64,000 bases of DNA from the NCBI RefSeq assembly GCF_014646115.1, contig NZ_BMMV01000019.1, forward strand, positions 118,644-182,643, in the 5' to 3' direction. A program made the translations under genes and the position numbers. Numbering within the stretch: position 1 is the stretch's first letter; every line of letters begins with the position of its first letter. Below are positions 43,151 to 51,888 of this stretch, piece after piece. Below the pieces are notes generated by a model, which was given only the letters and a program-made list of their open reading frames with translations, had not been told where the DNA came from and made no database searches. The stretch comes from Streptomyces camponoticapitis. Its GTDB lineage: Bacteria > Actinomycetota > Actinomycetes > Streptomycetales > Streptomycetaceae.

Positions 43151-44176
43151 TCAGCCCTTTGTCTGGCCCTGCTCCAGCGAGACCTGGTCGAGGATGGCCT
43201 CGCACTGGTCGCCCACCTCGCAGGAGAGCTTCAGCGTGTTGCTGCCCTTGTCGAGGTTGACGTAGGCGTAGGTGGTGGTCCAGCCCTTCTCCCAGTCACC
43301 CTCTTTCGCCTTGGCGAAATTGGACATGTTCACCGAGCGCGGCTTCTCGTCGTTGATCGTGAGCGACGTCTTGGCGTCCTTGCCCGGCACGCCGTACGTG
43401 ATGAAGAGCGTGTACGGACCGGCCTCGGGCAGCTCGACCGTCCAACTCGCGGACCCACCAGGTCCGTTGAACGTCACATACGCGCCGTCCGCGCCCTTCG
43501 CGCCGGGGATGTCCTTCGCCAGCACCGCCGGCGCACCGAGCTTGAGCGTCGCCGCGTCCTGCTTCGGAAGCTCGACCGGCTTGTCGTCGCCCGGTTCCTG
43601 CTTGCCGGAGTCCTCGCTGGGAGCCGTCGTCTCGCCGGTGGTCGGGGCGTCCGTCGGACCGCCGTCGGCGTTCTTGCTGTCGTCGTCACCGTTGGTGAGC
43701 AGCGCGGCCGTGATCCCGATCACGACGACCGCCACCACGGCGACCGCGCCGATGAGCAGACCCTTCGTGTTGGGTCCGCCGCCGTTGCCGCGACCGCGCT
43801 GGGACGGAACCGAACGGGTCTGGGCACCGCCGGCCTCGGGCGCCGCGTAGTGCGCGTCGGGGGACTGGCCGTAGGGCTGCTGACCGTACGGGGCCTGGCC
43901 GTTCGGCTGCTGCTGGCCGTACTGCTGCTGGCCTCCGTACTGAGGCTGCTGTCCGTAGGCGCCCTGCTGCGGGACCTGGCCGTACTGGCGCTCGCCGACG
44001 GTCCTGACCTGGTTGTACGACGTTCTCGGCACACCGGGCTGGGAGGCGGGACCGGGGTAGCCGTAGCCGCCGCGCCGGGCCTGCGCACCGTTCGCCGCCG
44101 TCTGTCCGTCCTCGTACAGATAGCCGAACGGATCGTCGTCCTCGGGCGTACTCGCGCCGTTGTTCCCGGCCGTCAT
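43151..44176 (-). CDS. Membrane-anchored protein with CBM35-like domain
   Basis: A 341-residue protein. The N-terminal 130 residues are a Gly/Gln/Tyr-Pro low-complexity cytoplasmic region (repeats of YGQQ). One transmembrane segment near residues 145-167 (GLLIGAVAVVAVVVIGITAALL) follows, then a Thr/Asp/Glu linker and a C-terminal beta-sandwich of about 130 residues (TLKLGAPAVLA, GGSASWTVELPEAGPYTLFI, GSNTLKLSCEVG) resembling family-35/6 carbohydrate-binding modules. It could hold a glycan at the cell surface. ATG 44176 has AAGGAG 10 bp upstream. Confidence 0.82.
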   Translation of the reverse strand: MTAGNNGASTPEDDDPFGYLYEDGQTAANGAQARRGGYGYPGPASQPGVPRTSYNQVRTVGERQYGQVPQQGAYGQQPQYGGQQQYGQQQPNGQAPYGQQPYGQSPDAHYAAPEAGGAQTRSVPSQRGRGNGGGPNTKGLLIGAVAVVAVVVIGITAALLTNGDDDSKNADGGPTDAPTTGETTAPSEDSGKQEPGDDKPVELPKQDAATLKLGAPAVLAKDIPGAKGADGAYVTFNGPGGSASWTVELPEAGPYTLFITYGVPGKDAKTSLTINDEKPRSVNMSNFAKAKEGDWEKGWTTTYAYVNLDKGSNTLKLSCEVGDQCEAILDQVSLEQGQTKG

Positions 44177-44381
44177 CCCTGGGTCACTCCTTACCATCTC
44201 GCCAGCGTCGCCGACCGGCCGAGCCTACCTCGATTGGGCAAGCATACGGACGGGCCTTGACGGGAGTGGGCGGTTGCCCGTTCCCACGATGAACTTCCGG
44301 GGACATCGGTGGACAGCGGTGAACCGCCGTACAGAGAGATAGGACACGGCGGGTCCCGGCGCCCCCGATACAGCAACGACG

Positions 44382-46274
44382 TTATCCCGCCCGGCGGTGG
44401 ACCTTGCTCCGCGAGCGCTTCTCGATGTACATCCGCTGGTCCGCGGATTGGAGCACTTCCTCGACCGTCATGCCGCAACTGGCCCAGCCGATACCGAAGC
44501 TGGCGCCCACCCGGACCGCCCTGCCGTCCACCCTGATCGGCGGAATGATCGCGTTCCGCAGCCGAACCGCCAGGTCAGCGGCGTCGGTCGCGCCGAGGCC
44601 GTCGGCGAGGACGACGAATTCGTCACCGCCGAGGCGCGCGACGGTGTCGCCGTCCCGCACGCCGGTGTTCAGCCTGCGGGCGACTTCGATGAGGACGGCG
44701 TCGCCGGTGTTATGGCCGAAACGGTCATTGATCGACTTGAAACCGTCCAGGTCGCAGAAGAGGACGGCGAGGCCCTTGCTCCCGTCGTCGGGGTCGGCGC
44801 CCGGCGCGACGGTGTGCACGTGGTGGTCGAGCGGCGCGACTCCGGAGGACGGGTCGTAGCCGTCTCCGTGGAAGGGGCGCTCGCCGGAGGGCTCCGTGCC
44901 GTACGGCTCGTAGGGCTCGTACGGCTCATAGCCTTCGTAGCCCTCGACCGCGCCGCCGTAGCCCGCGCCGCCGGGAGGCGGGCCGTAGCCGGCGGCGGGC
45001 ACGGGCGCGTAGGAGGCGCCGCTGGTCCCGTTGTAGGCCCCCTGTCCGGAGCCGTAGGGGACGACGCCTCCGTAGGAGGCTTCGTCGTAGCCGCCGTTGC
45101 CGGCCCCGGCGTTGGGGTCGTACTCGGCCTCGTATCCGCCGAACGCCTTGTCCACGGCCTGCACCGCCGTCTCCCGCACCGCGACCGCGTTGGGCCGCTC
45201 GCAGAGACGGGCACTGAGACGGGCGCGCAGCTCGGCACTGTTGGGCAGGCCGGTCAGGGAGTCGTGCGAGGCGCGGTGCGCCAGCTGGAGCTCGTTGCGC
45301 TTGCGCTCCTCTATGTCCTCGACATGGGTGAGGAGGAAGCGGGGGCCGTCGGTGGTGTCGGCGACGACGGAGTTGCGCAGCGACACCCACACGTAGCTGT
45401 TGTCCCGCCGCGCCAGCCGCAGTTCGGCGCGGCCGCCCTCGGCTGACGTACGGAGCAGGGTGCCGATGTCCTCGGGGTGGACGAGGTCGGAGAAGGAGTA
45501 GCGGCGGATCGCGGAGGCGGAGCGGCCCAGCAGCCGGCACAGCGCGTCGTTCGTCCGCAGCAGCCTGCCGTGCTGGTCCCCGCCCATCTCGGCGATGGCC
45601 ATACCGCTGGGCGCGTACTCGAACGCCTGCCGGAAGGACTCCTCGCTGGCACGCAGCGCCTGCTGCTCGCGCTCCAGCCGGACCAGCGCGCGCTGCATGT
45701 TTGCTCTGAGGCGGGCGTTGCCTATCGCAATGGCGGCCTGGGAGGCGTACATCTGGAGCGCTTCGCGCCCCCAGGGGCCCGGACGGCGCCCGCCGCGCGG
45801 CCGGTCGACGGATATGACCCCGAGCAGCTCGCGTCCGCCCCCAGAGGCGTACATGGGGGCGTAGAGGCGGTCCTGGGGGTGCCACTCGTCCTCGAAGCGC
45901 GGGTCGGGTCCCTCGGTGTACCACTGGGGGACGTCGTCCTCCAGCAGGATCCAGCCCTCGGTGTGGGGGATGTACCGCAGCTCGCCCCAGCTCTCGCCCA
46001 TGCTGAGCCGGCGTTCCCAGGAGGCGCGCGCGCCGACCCTGCCGGTGATCAGCGCTTCGGCGGACGCGTTGCCGGAGAAGGCGGCGACGACCAGGTCACC
46101 GTCGGGCTGTACGAGATTGACGCAGGCCAGCTCGTAGCCCAGACCCTTGACTATGCCGTCGGCAACCGTCTGCAGGGTGTCGGCCAGGCTGCGCGCGGTG
46201 TTGAGCTCGCCGACAACTTCATGCAGCTGCCGCAGGGTCGCAAGGCGGACGTACGGCTCCGACTCGGTCTCCAT
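44382..46274 (-). CDS. cdgB: Diguanylate cyclase CdgB (GAF-PAS-GGDEF)
   Basis: A 630-residue c-di-GMP synthase, the probable orthologue of S. coelicolor CdgB (SCO4281, from memory). Order: an N-terminal coiled segment (VRLATLRQLHEVVGELNTAR), GAF domain to about residue 190, PAS (ESFRQAFEYAPSGMAIAE, about 210-330), and GGDEF. The GGDEF domain begins HRASHDSLTGLPN, is interrupted by a roughly 140-residue Tyr/Gly/Pro/Glu-rich insert (YEPYEPYEPYG), then resumes with LAVLFCDLDGFKSINDRFGH and the active site RLGGDEFVVLADG. The inhibitory RxxD site is present as RDGD. ATG 46274 has GGGGAGA 8 bp upstream. In Streptomyces c-di-GMP acts through BldD to hold vegetative growth. Confidence 0.93.
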   Translation of the reverse strand: METESEPYVRLATLRQLHEVVGELNTARSLADTLQTVADGIVKGLGYELACVNLVQPDGDLVVAAFSGNASAEALITGRVGARASWERRLSMGESWGELRYIPHTEGWILLEDDVPQWYTEGPDPRFEDEWHPQDRLYAPMYASGGGRELLGVISVDRPRGGRRPGPWGREALQMYASQAAIAIGNARLRANMQRALVRLEREQQALRASEESFRQAFEYAPSGMAIAEMGGDQHGRLLRTNDALCRLLGRSASAIRRYSFSDLVHPEDIGTLLRTSAEGGRAELRLARRDNSYVWVSLRNSVVADTTDGPRFLLTHVEDIEERKRNELQLAHRASHDSLTGLPNSAELRARLSARLCERPNAVAVRETAVQAVDKAFGGYEAEYDPNAGAGNGGYDEASYGGVVPYGSGQGAYNGTSGASYAPVPAAGYGPPPGGAGYGGAVEGYEGYEPYEPYEPYGTEPSGERPFHGDGYDPSSGVAPLDHHVHTVAPGADPDDGSKGLAVLFCDLDGFKSINDRFGHNTGDAVLIEVARRLNTGVRDGDTVARLGGDEFVVLADGLGATDAADLAVRLRNAIIPPIRVDGRAVRVGASFGIGWASCGMTVEEVLQSADQRMYIEKRSRSKVHRRAG

Positions 46275-46701
46275 CGTTCGCTCTCCCCGAGACCTCGACA
46301 GCAACTCCAGAATTCTCATCGGCTCGCTTGATGCGGTATCCCGGCCACTGAATCACAGCGAGCTGTGCACTCGGTACACAGGGTCAACAATTCCTGGTCC
46401 CTGTGAGTCAAGTCACACGAGGGGAGGGAGAGTTGGGTGGGGGCGTGGGAGCGCTCCAGAGCTTTCGTGAACGCAAATATCGAGGTGGGAGTCATGGTAG
46501 GAGTCGTACGGCGGCGTCCGCGACGGGGGCGCGTGGGGGTGCGGGCCGGGGGCGCGCCGGGGGGCGCATCGAGGGCGCACACAGTGGCCCGCGGGGGCCG
46601 TGACACTCGCCGGCCGTCCCTGGACCGAGGGCACGACCTAGGTCCTGGCTCGTCCTGTGGCCCGATGCGGGTATGCCACCGCCGGGGCTAGCGTGGATGA
46701 C
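46275..46701. other. Intergenic region between cdgB and the flavin reductase gene
   Basis: This 427-bp divergent region holds the cdgB promoter, the palindrome at 46402-46417 and, near the right end, a TAGCGT -10 (46689-46694) for the flavin reductase. Open frames across 46403-46691 are Arg/Gly-rich and look non-coding. Confidence 0.55.
46402..46417. promoter_or_regulatory. Candidate BldD-type palindrome upstream of cdgB
   Basis: TGTGAGTCAAGTCACA has perfect 5-bp arms and the GTGA...TCAC form seen at BldD sites. It lies 128 bp upstream of cdgB, a known BldD target in other species. Assignment is tentative. Confidence 0.4.
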
Positions 46702-47304
46702 GTGCTGCAGAAGACAACCGCCCCCCGTACCGAGGCCGTCCCTCCCGAGGCCGTCCCCCCTGAGGCCGAGGCCGTCCCGCATCCTGAGGGTGTGAGTAAT
46801 GACGAGTTCCGTGCCGCGCTCTCCCGGCTGGCCGCCGGGGTGGTGCTGGTGACCGCGTACGACCCGGACGACGGCCCGAACGGCGCGGACGCGGGGATGA
46901 CGGCCACCGCCTTCATGTCGGTGTCCCTGGACCCGCCTCTGGTGGTGGTGAGCCTGCGGACCGGCTCCCGGATGGACGACCTGCTGGACGAGCAGCCGAT
47001 GTGGGCGGCGTCGATGCTCTCCGAGAACCAGGTCCAGATCGCCGGCCGCTTCTCCATGAAGGGCCGGATCAGCGACCGGCTGCTCTTCGAGGACGTGTCC
47101 CACCGGCGTGGCGAGGTCAGTGGCGCGCCGCTGATCGACGGCGCGCTGACGGTGCTGGAGTGCCGTACGGAACAGCGGATCGTGACGGGCGACCACACGC
47201 TGGTCGTGGGCCGGGTGCTGACGGCGTCGGTGCCTGGCGGCACCGGGGACGCGGGCCCGCTGACGTACTTCCGGGGAAAATACCGGCAGTTGGGGAAGAG
47301 CTGA
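46702..47304 (+). CDS. Flavin reductase family protein
   Basis: A 200-residue FMN-binding protein of the flavin-reductase-like (FlaRed/HpaC) family, which supplies reduced flavin to partner monooxygenases. Family blocks: NDEFRAALSRLAAGVVLVTA, MTATAFMSVSLDPPLVVVSL, ARFSM-type motif as IAGRFSMKGR, and a C-terminal PLTYFRGKYRQL. GTG 46702 is 7 bp after a TAGCGT -10, suggesting a leaderless message; GTG 46693 and a GTG near 46792 are alternatives. A Pro/Glu-rich N-terminal stretch of about 30 residues precedes the domain. Confidence 0.85.
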   Translation: MLQKTTAPRTEAVPPEAVPPEAEAVPHPEGVSNDEFRAALSRLAAGVVLVTAYDPDDGPNGADAGMTATAFMSVSLDPPLVVVSLRTGSRMDDLLDEQPMWAASMLSENQVQIAGRFSMKGRISDRLLFEDVSHRRGEVSGAPLIDGALTVLECRTEQRIVTGDHTLVVGRVLTASVPGGTGDAGPLTYFRGKYRQLGKS

Positions 47305-47310
47305 GCGGGC

Positions 47311-47336
47311 CCCGCGGCTCCGGCCGCCGCGGGTTT
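47311..47336. terminator. Bidirectional terminator between convergent genes
   Basis: CCCGCGGC (47311-47318) pairs with GCCGCGGG (47326-47333), followed by TTT on the plus strand, between the flavin reductase and arfB stops. Confidence 0.6.
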
Positions 47337-47337
47337 C

Positions 47338-47769
47338 CTAGGACCAATCCCGGCCGTTGCGCCCGCGCTTCGTCTCCGCGCGCTGCTTCTTCTGCCGAAG
47401 CCTGCGTTCGTTGATGCCGCGCGGGATCTTCGTGGCCCGGCGCGGACGGGGCGGCGGCGCCGTCGCCTCCGCCAGGAGCGAGGCCATCCGGACCAGCGCC
47501 GTCTCGCGATTGCGCCACTGTGAACGGTGTTCGGACGCCCGTACGGTCACCACACCGCCCACGAGCCGGCTCCCGAGGCGCTCCAGCGCCCGCTCCTTCC
47601 ACACCGGAGGCAGGGCCTCCGTCTTGCCGAGGTCGAAGCGCAGCTCCACCTGCGAGTCGCTGGTGTTGACATGCTGCCCGCCCGGTCCCGAGGAGCGCGA
47701 GAAACGCCACATGAGCTCGGCCTCCGGAAGGGAGACGGAGCCGCGGATGACGTGCGGGGAACCGGACAT
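47338..47769 (-). CDS. arfB: Alternative ribosome-rescue factor ArfB (YaeJ family)
   Basis: A 143-residue peptidyl-tRNA hydrolase that releases stalled ribosomes. It carries the class-I release-factor GGQ loop (RFSRSSGPGGQHVNTSDSQV, with Gly-Gly-Gln near residues 30-32). The basic C-terminal tail that enters the empty mRNA channel is also present (RRATKIPRGINERRLRQKKQ, then RAETKRGR). ATG 47769 places SGSPHVIRGSVSLPEAEL at the N-terminus as in relatives; a longer frame to 47799 is unlikely. Confidence 0.92.
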   Translation of the reverse strand: MSGSPHVIRGSVSLPEAELMWRFSRSSGPGGQHVNTSDSQVELRFDLGKTEALPPVWKERALERLGSRLVGGVVTVRASEHRSQWRNRETALVRMASLLAEATAPPPRPRRATKIPRGINERRLRQKKQRAETKRGRNGRDWS

Positions 47770-47915
47770 GTGTCCATGGTCCCGTGTCCGCACAGACAAA
47801 TCAAAGGCGTTAAGGAACCTCTGAGTCCTCTGTCTGCGTTATGCGGGGTGACGGTAGCTTCGGAGCCGATCGAAGCCCGCACCAGAGCTCGTAGACAACG
47901 AAAGGGACCATCCCC

Positions 47916-48491
47916 ATGGCTGTAAGCCTGTCCAAGGGCGGCAACGTCTCGCTCACCAAGGAGGCACCGGGCCTGACAGCCGTCACGGTCGGCCTCGGCT
48001 GGGACGTCCGCTCCACCACCGGTACGGACTTCGACCTCGACGCCTCGGCGATCGCGGTCAACGCCACCGGAAAGGTCGTCTCCGACAGTCACTTCGTCTT
48101 CTTCAACAACAAGTCGACGCCGGACCAGACCATCGTCCACACCGGTGACAACCGCACCGGCGAGGGCGCGGGCGACGACGAGGCGATCAACGTCAACCTG
48201 GCGGGTCTGCCCGCCGACGTCGACAAGATCGTCTTCCCCGTCTCGATCTACGACGCGGAGACCCGCAGCCAGAACTTCGGCCAGGTCCGCAACGCGTACA
48301 TCCGCATCGTCAACCAGGCCGGCGGCGCCGAGATCGCGCGCTACGACCTGAGTGAGGACGCCGCCACCGAGACCGCGATGGTCTTCGGTGAGCTGTACCG
48401 CAACGGCGCCGAGTGGAAGTTCCGCGCGGTCGGCCAGGGTTACGCCTCCGGCCTGTCGGGCATCGCCACGGACTTCGGCGTCAACCTCTGA
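47916..48491 (+). CDS. terD: TerD family calcium-binding stress protein
   Basis: A 191-residue TerD-domain protein. Typical features: VSLSKGGNVSLTKEAPGLTA, VTVGLGWDVRSTTGTDFDLD, FFNNKSTPDQTIVHTGDNRT with acidic calcium ligands, GEGAGDDEAINVNLAGLPAD, and YDLSEDAATETAMVFGELYR. Such proteins bind calcium and accompany tellurite resistance and development in Streptomyces. The gene has GAAAGGG upstream of ATG 47916 and a hairpin terminator after it. No other ter genes are adjacent. Confidence 0.95.
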   Translation: MAVSLSKGGNVSLTKEAPGLTAVTVGLGWDVRSTTGTDFDLDASAIAVNATGKVVSDSHFVFFNNKSTPDQTIVHTGDNRTGEGAGDDEAINVNLAGLPADVDKIVFPVSIYDAETRSQNFGQVRNAYIRIVNQAGGAEIARYDLSEDAATETAMVFGELYRNGAEWKFRAVGQGYASGLSGIATDFGVNL

Positions 48492-48559
48492 GTGACCGAC
48501 GTCCCGGTCGCCGACAGCCCGGTTCCTGACCGGGTGACTCCGCCGGCCGAGTGAGTGCG

Positions 48560-48589
48560 AAGGGCCTCCGGCCGCGGCCGGGGGCCTTT
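48560..48589 (+). terminator. Terminator after terD
   Basis: Arms 48560-48573 and 48576-48589 pair over 14 positions (two G-U wobbles) and end in TTT. Confidence 0.7.
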
Positions 48590-48681
48590 GGCGTGCCCGA
48601 CCGGTGCCCGACCCGGGCGCGGCGGTGCGGGACCGTGCGCGTCGGTCGGTGCGGGACCGTGCGGCGGCGACGCGCGGTGCC

Positions 48682-50160
48682 TCAGACGGCCGGACGCGGC
48701 GGTTTCCCCGAGCCGTACAGCCAGGTGTCCCAGAGGGGCGTCAGATCGCGGTCCGTCCGCTTCTGCGCGAAGGCGGTGAAGTCGGCGGTGGACGCGTTGC
48801 CGTGCCGGTACGCCCGCGCCCAGCCGCGCAGGAGCGCGAAGAACTCCTCGTCGCCGACCGCCCGCCGGAGCTGATGCAGCACCATCGCGCCGCGCCCGTA
48901 GACCGGCCGCCCCAGGAGCTGGGCGGCGTTCGGCGGTCTGGCCGGGGGGAAGCCCCAGTTCTCCGGGTCGTCGTAGGCCCGGTCGAAGCTGCTCTTCGCC
49001 GGGACGCCGTTCATGTCCTCGGCCCAGAGCCACTCGGCGTACTCGGCGAAGCCCTCGTTGAGCCACATGTCCCGCCACGACTTGGGGGTCACCGAGTTGC
49101 CGAACCACTGGTGGGCCAGCTCGTGGACGAGGATCTCGACGCCGCTGGGGCCGGGCAGGAAGGGCCTGTTCTGGGTCTCCAGGTTGTAGTCGGCGTCGCC
49201 GGGCCGCCCGATGATCACGCCCGTGGCGGAGAACGGATACGGGCCGAAGGTCCTCTCGCCCCACTTCATGACCGCCGGGATCCGCTTGACCAGACCGTCG
49301 CCGGAAGCGGCCACTTGCGGATCGACGGCGGTGTGGACCTGGATCCCGGCCGGGCCCGGCGTCCGCGTCCGGGAGGTCTTGGTCCGGTACGGGCCGACGG
49401 CGACCGTCGCGAGATAGCTCGCCATCGGTTCGGCGCAGTGCCAGCTGAAGGCGGTACGGCCGCCGGCTGTCCGCACCCTTGTCAACTCACCGTTGGAGAT
49501 GGCCTGTTGGCCCTTGGGCACGGTGACCTTGATGTCGTACGCCGCCTTGTCGCTCGGATGGTGGTTGCCGGGGAACCAGGCCATCGAACCCCTCGGCTGG
49601 CCCAGCGCGACGGAACGCTTCCCGTCCCGGAGCCAGCCCTCCCGCACCCGATCGCTGTCGAGCATGACTCGGGGGACACCGGAGTAGCGGACGACCGTAC
49701 GGAAGGTGGCGTCGCGTCCGATGGCCGCGTGCGGCACCAGCGTCAGCTCGGCCTCCGCGCGCCGGACCCGGGCCGGCTCGCCGTCGACGGTCACCCGGCC
49801 GACGGTCAGACCGGCGAGGTCGAGATTGAACGAGCTGAGCCGTTGTCTCGCACGGGCGGTGATCCGGGTGGTGGCGTCGAGGCGGCCGGTGGCGGGGGTG
49901 TAGTCGAGAGTCAGGCCGTAGTGGGTGACGTCGTAACCGCCGTTGCCGAGCCCGGGGAAGTACGGGTCGCCGACTCCGGCGGCGCCCGGAGTGGCGGGAG
50001 CGGGCGGGGCGGCCGGTTCGCTCTGTCCCTCGCAGGCCGTGAGTCCGCCGAGGACCGGGACGAGGATCAGGAGGGCGGCGGCGAGAGGGGCCGAGGCGGT
50101 ACGGGGCGGGCGTCGCGCGGCTGGGCTCTGCGGCCGGCGCGGGCTCTGGTCCTGGTGCAC
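48682..50160 (-). CDS. M1-family metallopeptidase, lipoprotein
   Basis: A 492-residue aminopeptidase-like zinc protease. The signal segment APLAAALLILVPVLGGLTAC ends in a lipobox (LTAC, Cys near 43), so the enzyme is anchored outside the cell. The M1 active site is complete: VEILVHELAHQWFGNSVTP (HExxH with catalytic Glu) and the third zinc ligand in WLNEGFAEYAEW 18 residues on. The N-terminal beta-saddle domain (YDVTHYGLTLDYTPATGRL) is present, while the C-terminal HEAT domain of full aminopeptidase N is mostly missing, as in short actinobacterial forms. Start ATG 50160. Confidence 0.93.
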   Translation of the reverse strand: MHQDQSPRRPQSPAARRPPRTASAPLAAALLILVPVLGGLTACEGQSEPAAPPAPATPGAAGVGDPYFPGLGNGGYDVTHYGLTLDYTPATGRLDATTRITARARQRLSSFNLDLAGLTVGRVTVDGEPARVRRAEAELTLVPHAAIGRDATFRTVVRYSGVPRVMLDSDRVREGWLRDGKRSVALGQPRGSMAWFPGNHHPSDKAAYDIKVTVPKGQQAISNGELTRVRTAGGRTAFSWHCAEPMASYLATVAVGPYRTKTSRTRTPGPAGIQVHTAVDPQVAASGDGLVKRIPAVMKWGERTFGPYPFSATGVIIGRPGDADYNLETQNRPFLPGPSGVEILVHELAHQWFGNSVTPKSWRDMWLNEGFAEYAEWLWAEDMNGVPAKSSFDRAYDDPENWGFPPARPPNAAQLLGRPVYGRGAMVLHQLRRAVGDEEFFALLRGWARAYRHGNASTADFTAFAQKRTDRDLTPLWDTWLYGSGKPPRPAV

Positions 50161-50240
50161 GCGGTGATCGTAGGCCGCACCCGCCCCACTCCCCGGCGGG
50201 CGGAAACTCGTCCGCGCGGCGCCGTGACACCATCGGGCGC

Positions 50241-50738
50241 GTGCTTGACATCGGCTACTCCCTCTCCCGTCGCTTCCCCGACCCTCCGCAGACCGACTAC
50301 CGCAACGCCGACGTCCGCGCCCTGCGGCACGATCTCTTCTGCGGGGACGTGTATCTGGCCGACACCAAGGCCGACCGCGAGGTGTCCACCGGCTGGGGAT
50401 GGGTGCCGGTGCTCGACTTCGCGTGGGCGCTGTGCGACATCGTGGAGCAGCTGGACCGCGACCCGCGCGGCAGCCGCTCGGCCCACAGGCAGTACGCCGA
50501 GCTGGACTTCACCGAGTCGACGGACCGGCTGCTCTTCGAGCGGCGGTTCGGCTGGGTGGACGTGACCGCCGACTGGATGCCGGCCGACGAGGCGCCGCTG
50601 ACCTTCGGCCACCGGCTGCTGCGCCGCGAGGCGCGCGACTTCCTCAACGATCTGCTGGCCGATCTCGGCGACATGCACGAGGGGCTGATGGACAACCCGA
50701 TGATCTGGGACGTCCAGGCCCGCTTCCCCCGCGTCTGA
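50241..50738 (+). CDS. Conserved hypothetical protein
   Basis: A 165-residue soluble acidic protein. Recognisable stretches are DVRALRHDLFCGDVYLADTK, GWGWVPVLDFAWALCDIVEQ, ELDFTESTDRLLFERRFGWV and EARDFLNDLLADLGDMHEGL. It looks like a compact alpha/beta protein without signal or membrane segment. I recognise no family. GTG 50241 is the start, 80 bp from the divergent M1 peptidase gene. Confidence 0.7.
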   Translation: MLDIGYSLSRRFPDPPQTDYRNADVRALRHDLFCGDVYLADTKADREVSTGWGWVPVLDFAWALCDIVEQLDRDPRGSRSAHRQYAELDFTESTDRLLFERRFGWVDVTADWMPADEAPLTFGHRLLRREARDFLNDLLADLGDMHEGLMDNPMIWDVQARFPRV

Positions 50739-51073
50739 CCGCCCTTTCCCATTCCGACCTGCTACGACGTGGTCCGACATCGCCTCATGTGCAGCGAGAT
50801 GGGCGGATCCTCGCGCCCCTGTCGGACGTTTTCGGATTGGCAGGAGTACAACCAACGAAGCCGGGCAGACGCACTTCTGCCGGGACGCCACCAGGAACCG
50901 GACGCCAGGTTCACCCCCCACATGGCTGAGCCCCCGGAGCACATTGAAGACCCCGACCCACCCCCCACGGTCGGGGTCTTCCGCCCCCTCCGCCGAGGTG
51001 GAGTCACTCGCCTCGGCGGAGGCGCCGTCACGCACCCCGGCGGAGACGGGCGCAGACGGGCGGAGAAGCGCCG
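50739..51073. other. Intergenic region with one terminator
   Basis: No convincing gene is seen. It contains a strong hairpin at 50946-50981. Short frames on both strands here are Arg/Ser-rich and lack ribosome sites. GGACGTTTTCGGATTGGCAG near 50824 is AT-richer than its surroundings and could be part of a promoter. Confidence 0.5.
50946..50981. terminator. Strong hairpin terminator
   Basis: GAAGACCCCGACC (50946-50958) pairs perfectly with 50969-50981; 13-bp stem, 10-nt loop. It lies between a plus-strand gene and a minus-strand gene, so may serve both. Confidence 0.75.
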
Positions 51074-51691
51074 TCATTCGCCTCGCCAGATGTTGTCGAA
51101 GGCCGCCTGCTCGATGGAGCGCCGCTGCCGCTCGGCTTCCAGGTCCCTCAGCGCGTTGTGGACGGCGGCCAGGACAGCCGCCGCCGGCTCGTCCGCCGCG
51201 GCGAGGGGATCGGGGAGGTCTTCGAGCTGCCGGCCGCCGATCCCGACGGCCGTGGCGAGCGAGGCGAGGACCGGATCGTCCGACGTCCGGCGGTCGAGTG
51301 CCTCGCGGCGGGCGGGGGTGTCGGTCACCACGAGGCGGCTGGTCCCGAAGGGGATCCAACGTGACCGGCGTCGCTGGGTGATCTGCCCCTCCGACCTGAG
51401 AGCGCTGAGATGGACGGCCGCCAGGTCGCGGCCTCTGCGCCACAGCCACTCCTCGACCGTCTCGTACGGTGCCTGCCGGATGACCGTGGACGACGCCTCG
51501 TTCAACAGACGGTCGCCGACCACCCGTTCCCCGCCCGGCACGATGCGGTCGTCCTCCAGCGTCACGGCTCCCGCGTTCAGGAGGTCGATCAGCTCGGCTC
51601 CCGCGAGCGCGAGCGACAGATCGCCTTCCCCCGGAGGGCGGCTTGCCGACAGCTCCAGAGTGGTGATCAACAGGTCCCGTGCTGTGGTCAT
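51074..51691 (-). CDS. GPP34 (Golgi phosphoprotein 3-like) family protein
   Basis: A 205-residue protein of the GPP34/GOLPH3 fold, expanded in Streptomyces. Blocks: TARDLLITTLELSASRPPGE, LSLALAGAELIDLLNAGAVT, VEEWLWRRGRDLAAVHLSAL, RRSRWIPFGTSRLVVTDTPA. The eukaryotic protein binds phosphatidylinositol-4-phosphate; the bacterial role is unknown. ATG 51691 has GGAG 8 bp upstream. Confidence 0.85.
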   Translation of the reverse strand: MTTARDLLITTLELSASRPPGEGDLSLALAGAELIDLLNAGAVTLEDDRIVPGGERVVGDRLLNEASSTVIRQAPYETVEEWLWRRGRDLAAVHLSALRSEGQITQRRRSRWIPFGTSRLVVTDTPARREALDRRTSDDPVLASLATAVGIGGRQLEDLPDPLAAADEPAAAVLAAVHNALRDLEAERQRRSIEQAAFDNIWRGE

Positions 51692-51888
51692 CAACGGCTC
51701 CACGTCGGGTGCGCGGCCGCCGTCCGCGACTACGCGACTGGATGGCTGCGTGCCTGGTCAGCGCCCCCGTCGGCACGCACACACACCACCACCCACCTCC
51801 TTCCACCGTACGGATCGGGGGCCACACCCGCATCCCGCGCGGGCCCGTGGGCTCCCGGCACCGCCCCCGCCGCTCCCGCCCGGCGCGC

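Noticed and set aside
46437..46691. 84-residue plus-strand frame upstream of the flavin reductase
   Set aside because: Arg/Gly-rich, no family pattern, and it overlaps the divergent promoter region.
50762..51031. 89-residue minus-strand frame
   Set aside because: Crosses a perfect terminator hairpin and has no ribosome site; composition is not protein-like at its start.
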